A model generated the notes under the pieces. It worked only from the letters and a program-made list of their open reading frames with translations. It searched no databases and was not told the DNA's origin. The translations under genes and the position numbers were made by a program. Shown in pieces: positions 31,728-36,076 of a stretch of 36,076 nt of DNA (position 1 is its first letter; each line of letters begins with the position of its first letter). Source of the stretch: Candidatus Zhuqueibacterota bacterium (GTDB lineage Bacteria; Zhuqueibacterota; Zhuqueibacteria; Residuimicrobiales; Oceaniaggregativiventaceae); NCBI GenBank assembly GCA_014728085.1, contig WJMF01000034.1:1-36076 (forward strand). The letters run 5' to 3'.

Positions 31728-33270
31728 TGGCCACTTTCCTGTAATAGGATTCAAAGGTTTGCAAAAGCTTGCCTTTTTGAAAAAACGGCATTGATTTGAT
31801 TTCAGCCATCTCTTTTTCGATCAATTTTTCTCCGATTTTTCGGGTTTCTTCCAAGGCATAGTCGTCCAGATATTCTCTAAACGTCAAAACGGCGTTTAGT
31901 TTGCAGAATTTTCCTTCGACGCAATTTTTCAGCAATCCCATGATTTTATCGCCGGTTCGGCCGCAGCGATAACCCGCTGTACAGAAAGAGGTGATCATGC
32001 CCATCTCTGCCAGTTCACGTATAACCGCATCGAGACTCCGCGTATCGCCGAGACGAAATTGCTGTTTTGTCTCATCCTGGTCCTTGTCTTTGTTTTGTAT
32101 TTTTTTCAGCTCCTTGAGCGCTTCGGTATAACCGCCGATACCGATCTTGGTCGACGCATCGGTTTGGGTACATCCGACTTTAATAACCTCTTTTTTCAGC
32201 TCCGGATTTTCTCTGGCGGTGATGATCAGCCCGGTGTAGGGGACCGAAAGCCGGATAATCGTTACCAGTTTTTTAAAGGTATCGTCATCGACCCGGTAAG
32301 GAGAGTGGGTGCTGAGAGTAGAGCCGCCTGCCGGTGTCAGGCGGGGAAAGGAGATGGTGTGCGGTCCAATGTCGAATTGTTTTTCCAGGTCAATGGCATG
32401 GTATAACAACCCCATGACTTCAAAGCGCCAGTCTGCGAGTCCGAAAAGGGCGCCAATGGCGAGGTCGTCGATGCCCGCATCCATGGCGCGGTGCAGGGCA
32501 TAGAGGCGCCAGCGGTAATTCGCTTTGGGACCGGATGGATGCACCTGGTAATAGGTGGGTTTATGATAGGTTTCCTGAAAGACCTGATAGGTACCGATAC
32601 CCACTTGCCAGAGTTTTTTAAGATCGGCAATGGACATGGGAGCGGCATTGACATTGACCCGGCGAATGGCGCTATATCCGTTCCTGGCTTTGCCTTTAAC
32701 GCCGTACATGGTCTTGATGCTGTCGACCATGTAATCTACATCGGTTGTCGGGTGCTCTCCGTAAACGGCAATCATGCGTTTATGGCCCTTCGAAATCACC
32801 GCTTTGGTTTCCGCCTCGATTTCCTGCATCGACAAGACCCTGCGTTTTTCGCTTTTGTTTTCATGGCGAAAGCCACAATATGCACAGTTGTTAATACAGA
32901 GATTGCCGCAATAGAGCGGGGCGAAAAAGACGATGCGGTTATCGTATACTCTTTGTTTAACCTTCAGGCCGGTTTCGTACATTTCCTGCCAGAGGTCTGC
33001 ATCGGTTACGTGTATCAATGCCGCTGTTTCATCAGCATCGAGGCGTTCGATATCGAGTGACTTTTGCATGATATCACGGATGCGCTGTTTGTCCGGCTGT
33101 TGATTTTGTTCCAGGTGATTCAGGATTCTTTTTTCATCGATAAAATCTTTTCCATCGACAAGATATTTATCAATTTCGTCCTGTTTAATCACCTCTTTGC
33201 CCCATTGCCCCGGTGTCGGGAGGGGCGATTGTGCTTCGATGCCGTGATTGTCGATGAGGGTGGATTCCAT
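31702..33270 (-). CDS. hydG: [FeFe]-hydrogenase maturase HydG (radical SAM), altered C-terminal Cys motif
   Basis: This tyrosine lyase makes the CO and CN ligands and the Fe(CO)2(CN) synthon of the H-cluster. It is 522 residues from ATG 33270, chosen for the GGAG 6 bases upstream (another ATG lies 12 bases before). The radical SAM motif is CINNCAYC, and the His of GPHTISFPRLTPAGG is present. The C-terminal auxiliary-cluster motif is normally CTACYRxGRTG followed by Cys after 22 residues. Here it reads CTAGYRCGRTG with the final Cys in place (EGKFCKLN). The second Cys is Gly, and a new Cys stands three residues later. There is also a charged insert (KDKDQDETKQQ). Confidence 0.95.
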   Translation of the reverse strand: MESTLIDNHGIEAQSPLPTPGQWGKEVIKQDEIDKYLVDGKDFIDEKRILNHLEQNQQPDKQRIRDIMQKSLDIERLDADETAALIHVTDADLWQEMYETGLKVKQRVYDNRIVFFAPLYCGNLCINNCAYCGFRHENKSEKRRVLSMQEIEAETKAVISKGHKRMIAVYGEHPTTDVDYMVDSIKTMYGVKGKARNGYSAIRRVNVNAAPMSIADLKKLWQVGIGTYQVFQETYHKPTYYQVHPSGPKANYRWRLYALHRAMDAGIDDLAIGALFGLADWRFEVMGLLYHAIDLEKQFDIGPHTISFPRLTPAGGSTLSTHSPYRVDDDTFKKLVTIIRLSVPYTGLIITARENPELKKEVIKVGCTQTDASTKIGIGGYTEALKELKKIQNKDKDQDETKQQFRLGDTRSLDAVIRELAEMGMITSFCTAGYRCGRTGDKIMGLLKNCVEGKFCKLNAVLTFREYLDDYALEETRKIGEKLIEKEMAEIKSMPFFQKGKLLQTFESYYRKVANGERDIYI

Positions 33271-33412
33271 ATTTTTCTCCATAGATTTTAGGAATTTTTA
33301 TTATATTTTACGACAACCTTCAACTGATTGTTTTTCAGCCGCTGAACCATTGCCAATCGGACAACAGCCGGATGAAAACGATCGATTGAAAGATTTTGGA
33401 ATTGGGAAAAGG

Positions 33413-33724
33413 TCAATCCATTTTGGCAAAGGCGGTTTTTACCGTCACATCAGCGAGTTGACCTATTTTGCCGGTCATGGCCCCGATTTCATCGGTGTTG
33501 CCATCTACAATAAGCGAAATGATGCTCAGATTGCGTTCGCGATAAGGAAGCCCGAGCCTGCCGACAATAATATGAGAATAGTTGTGAAGCAGATCGTTCA
33601 AGCGATTGTAGGATTGATCCGGGTTTTTAACGATGATGGCAACCACCCCGAGGCGATGGTCGTTTTGTGAAGATTTTTGCGGAATAATGGTCACCTCCTG
33701 AATGTTAGGGTAAATCCCCTTCAT
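33413..33724 (-). CDS. TM1266-like hydrogenase-system protein (ACT-like)
   Basis: The first gene of the hyd operon is a small protein of the iron-only hydrogenase system regulator family named after TM1266. The core LGVVAIIVKNPDQSYNRLND, HIIVGRLGLPYRERNLSIIS and LIVDGNTDEIGAMTGKIG is characteristic; the fold is ACT/NikR-like. The family normally begins only about ten residues before LGVVAI. The ATG at 33724 has no ribosome site, whereas a perfect AGGAGGTGA (33699-33691) lies just before two ATT codons (33688 and 33685). The true start may thus be a rare ATT, giving about 91-92 residues. The role, regulatory or maturation-related, is not established. Confidence 0.9.
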   Translation of the reverse strand: MKGIYPNIQEVTIIPQKSSQNDHRLGVVAIIVKNPDQSYNRLNDLLHNYSHIIVGRLGLPYRERNLSIISLIVDGNTDEIGAMTGKIGQLADVTVKTAFAKMD

Positions 33725-33871
33725 CTTAGAGTTTACATTGGATTGAGGCGTAATTTAGCGAAATATTATTGCGATTGCAAGCCTAAAATGCATAGGAAGG
33801 TAGAAATAGAAGAAACTATTCCGTGGTAACGGGGTTAAAAGTAAAAACACAACCAGATCCGGAGTTGAATT

Positions 33872-36001
33872 ATGAAGCTAAAGATTTTGCTTATGGTAAC
33901 TGTTTTGGTCGGGCCGCTTTGGGCTGAAACGTCAGCGGAAAAACAGCAACAGATAGAGAGAGAGATTGCTCAAAAGGGGTCTGACTGGCAGACTGCAGAG
34001 AGCTGGGTGACTGAACTATCGATTGAAGAGTTGAAAACATTATGTGGTGCGCCTTTATCGCTACCCTCTTCCCGGCCGCATAGCGAGATATCTATTCCCC
34101 GCATGACCGACCTCCCCGTTTCATTTGACTGGCGCAACAATGATGGTAACTGGGTTACGCCCCCCCGGGATCAGAGCACCTGTGGCAGCTGTGTTATTTT
34201 TGCCGCCCTGGCGCAGATGGAATCCGTACTCAAAATTCAGAGCAAAAATCCGCTCTCCGATTTTGATCTTTCCGAGCAATTTCTGGTATCCACGCTGGAG
34301 GGAAGCTGCGAGGGAGGCTGGGAACGCGGCAGAGTCTTTGATTTTATGCGGGATGTCGGAGTTCCCTATGAATCCTGCTTTCCCTATTCAGCGAATGATA
34401 CCCTGCCGGCGTTCATGGTCTGCGATGATTGGCAGCAACAGGCCCATAAAATAGCCGGCTGGAATTATATCAGCAAAGAAGAAATCGATATCGGGCTGAT
34501 TAAAAGCGCGGTTTACCGCCATCCGGTATCGGTGTTTATGAATGTGTATGCGGATTTTTCCTATTATTCGGGAGGTGTCTATGAGCACGTTTGGGGAGAG
34601 AGCGTGGGAGGACACGGCATTCTTTTGGTCGGCTGGAATGATAGCGAGCAGAGCTGGATTTGCAAAAACAGCTGGGGGACAGAGTGGGGTGATGAGGGCT
34701 ATTTTCGTATAAAGTGGAATGAAGGCAACATTGGTACCAATATGGTTTTTATCTGGAACCAGGCTTCCCGGGGACCGGCTCTGACCGCAGAGCCCTCTGA
34801 ACTCGATGTTTTTATGGATATGGACACCTCTGTAGAAAAAAACCTGGTGATTCAAAACAACAGTCCGGATACCGTTGAATTTGCCGCCATGGATTTTAGT
34901 GTGCCTATCGCGTTTCATCCTTCCGCTTACAATGCTTATGACGATAGCTCCTGGTGGTGTGCCGATCCGGACATTATGGGATACAATAACCATTGGTTGC
35001 AATATCTGGATACGCCGGTTATCGACCTCAGTTCGACACAAAATCCCCACTTAAGCTGGATGGGATATTGGAGCATTGAGAATACTGCGGGGGCAGATGC
35101 ACCCTGGGACGGCTGGGATGGATGTAATGTCTGGGTGTCCACCGATAGCGGCGAAACGTTTAAAGTGATGCAACCCGAGTATCCTGCTTATAACAGCACG
35201 AGCCTGTGGAGTTTCGGACACGATGAGCAGGGATGGGACATGGGCACCGGCATTCCGGGGTGGGGCGGAAAAAGCAACGGCTGGACAACGGTGGAATTTG
35301 ATCTTTCATCCTATAAGAGTAAAGAGACTGTGATCCGTTTTGCTTTTGCATCGGACCTGGCTTTTTGCACCCGGGACGACAGCACCGTAAACGGTTTGTT
35401 TGTCGATGAAATCAAGGTATCTGATGGCGGCAGCGTTCTTTTTTATGATTCGGGAAATAATTTTAATCAAATGAACGTAAGCGGATTTGGTGAAGAAAAA
35501 TCCCTGTGGTTCGAGTTTACGGATCTGACCAGCAGCATTATACCACCACAGTCGACACTGACGTTCCCATTTCGTCTGCATTCAACCCAATTGGAAAAGG
35601 GTAAGCATCAAGGTATGATTGAAATTGCAACGAATATTGTCGGCGAATCGCCACTGCAGATTCCCATCCATATTCGGGTTGGACTTTCTACAGACTTGCC
35701 GTCCGATCGATTGGCGATGCCCGGCGAATGGCAATTGCGACAGAATTATCCAAATCCCTTTAATCCCGTGACGACGATAGAGTATTTTGTTGCGAAACCA
35801 TCCCGCGTAACCATTTCTCTTTATGATCTCCTCGGCCGAAAAGTTGCTGATTTGGTGGATACCTATCGAACGACCGGTCTCTATTCAATTCAGTGGGATG
35901 GACGGGATGAGAACGGCAGGAAACTCTCCTCCGGCGTTTATGTTTACCATATGACGGCAGGAGGATTTACAGAACATAAAAAGATGATTATGGTCAAATA
36001 G
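33872..36001 (+). CDS. Secreted papain-family (C1A) protease with type IX-like sorting tail
   Basis: This 709-residue extracellular cysteine protease has a signal peptide (KLKILLMVTVLVGPLWAE) and a short pro-region (about 20-85). The catalytic domain is at about 86-295, with oxyanion Gln101, catalytic Cys107 in STCGSCVIF, His248 in GGHGILLVGW and Asn266 in CKNSWGTEWGDEGYF. The Trp that normally follows the catalytic Cys is Val. C-terminal to it is a DUF-like beta region and a jelly-roll-like module (WSFGHDEQGWDMG...FDLSSYKSKETVIRFAFASD). The tail is RQNYPNPFNPVTTIEYFV, YDLLGRKVADLV and SGVYVYHMTAGG. GGAG lies 8 bases before the ATG. It probably degrades proteins outside the cell. It is divergent from the hyd operon. 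Confidence 0.92.
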   Translation: MKLKILLMVTVLVGPLWAETSAEKQQQIEREIAQKGSDWQTAESWVTELSIEELKTLCGAPLSLPSSRPHSEISIPRMTDLPVSFDWRNNDGNWVTPPRDQSTCGSCVIFAALAQMESVLKIQSKNPLSDFDLSEQFLVSTLEGSCEGGWERGRVFDFMRDVGVPYESCFPYSANDTLPAFMVCDDWQQQAHKIAGWNYISKEEIDIGLIKSAVYRHPVSVFMNVYADFSYYSGGVYEHVWGESVGGHGILLVGWNDSEQSWICKNSWGTEWGDEGYFRIKWNEGNIGTNMVFIWNQASRGPALTAEPSELDVFMDMDTSVEKNLVIQNNSPDTVEFAAMDFSVPIAFHPSAYNAYDDSSWWCADPDIMGYNNHWLQYLDTPVIDLSSTQNPHLSWMGYWSIENTAGADAPWDGWDGCNVWVSTDSGETFKVMQPEYPAYNSTSLWSFGHDEQGWDMGTGIPGWGGKSNGWTTVEFDLSSYKSKETVIRFAFASDLAFCTRDDSTVNGLFVDEIKVSDGGSVLFYDSGNNFNQMNVSGFGEEKSLWFEFTDLTSSIIPPQSTLTFPFRLHSTQLEKGKHQGMIEIATNIVGESPLQIPIHIRVGLSTDLPSDRLAMPGEWQLRQNYPNPFNPVTTIEYFVAKPSRVTISLYDLLGRKVADLVDTYRTTGLYSIQWDGRDENGRKLSSGVYVYHMTAGGFTEHKKMIMVK

Positions 36002-36076
36002 GCGGGGTGATGATCTTAAAACAGGAGAAACCGGGAAGGGCGTTGTATCAAAAGAGTGGATAAAAAGAATTAACAA

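Noticed and set aside
34388-35050. 220-codon frame antisense to the papain-family gene
   Set aside because: It lies entirely opposite a coding region whose catalytic residues are intact, and no homology is apparent.

Overview
The window looks like chromosome from an anaerobic, fermentative member of the FCB superphylum, most likely a Calditrichota/KSB1-type lineage. The assignment is inferred. Several large secreted proteins end in the NYPNPFNP...LGR...SGVY tail used as a sorting signal by type IX-like secretion. Choice-of-anchor D, FN3, dockerin- and cohesin-like modules are also present, together with a [FeFe]-hydrogenase maturation operon. Base composition looks even, and there is no integrase, transposase, rRNA, tRNA or CRISPR array.

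Layout. 1-6476 (+): DNA primase, a Fis-type regulator whose AAA+ domain has decayed, a LonB-like protease and a sugar-isomerase-like TIM barrel, converging on a HAD phosphatase (-). 7357-9105: a stand-alone TrpB2-type tryptophan synthase beta gene. It sits behind a perfect-consensus promoter, a 32-residue leader peptide with three Trp codons, and mutually exclusive antiterminator and terminator hairpins, which together make a complete ribosome-mediated trp attenuator. 9200-10410: a small Cys-rich protein, two purine-rich repeats and remnants of dead surface-protein genes. 10411-14462 (-): two co-directional surface-protein genes, followed by an FG-GAP remnant.

14996-27629 (+): a membrane protein, a GIY-YIG nuclease, an M61 PDZ peptidase, a TPR-like protein, a STAS protein, a large secreted FN3 protein and RadC. 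Next come three consecutive bacterial microcompartment vertex proteins (EutN/CcmL family) and a class II aldolase with a microcompartment-targeting C-terminal helix. The run ends with an M14 carboxypeptidase carrying a dockerin, overlapping by 4 bases a cohesin-like protein that carries the sorting tail.

27558-33724 (-): a compact [FeFe]-hydrogenase maturation operon, in transcription order TM1266-like protein, hydG, an unknown small gene, an aspartase-family lyase, hydF and hydE. HydG has a rearranged C-terminal cysteine motif. 33872-36001 (+): a secreted papain-family protease with a sorting tail.

How the genes work together. The hyd genes build the active-site cluster of a hydrogenase encoded elsewhere. 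The aldolase and vertex proteins point to a sugar-degrading microcompartment whose hexamer shell genes are also elsewhere. The three peptidase families and the sorting-tail proteins suggest extracellular protein or polymer degradation. The best candidates for something undescribed are the trpB2 attenuator, the HydG variant, the vertex-triplet/aldolase satellite locus and the coupled dockerin/cohesin-like pair.
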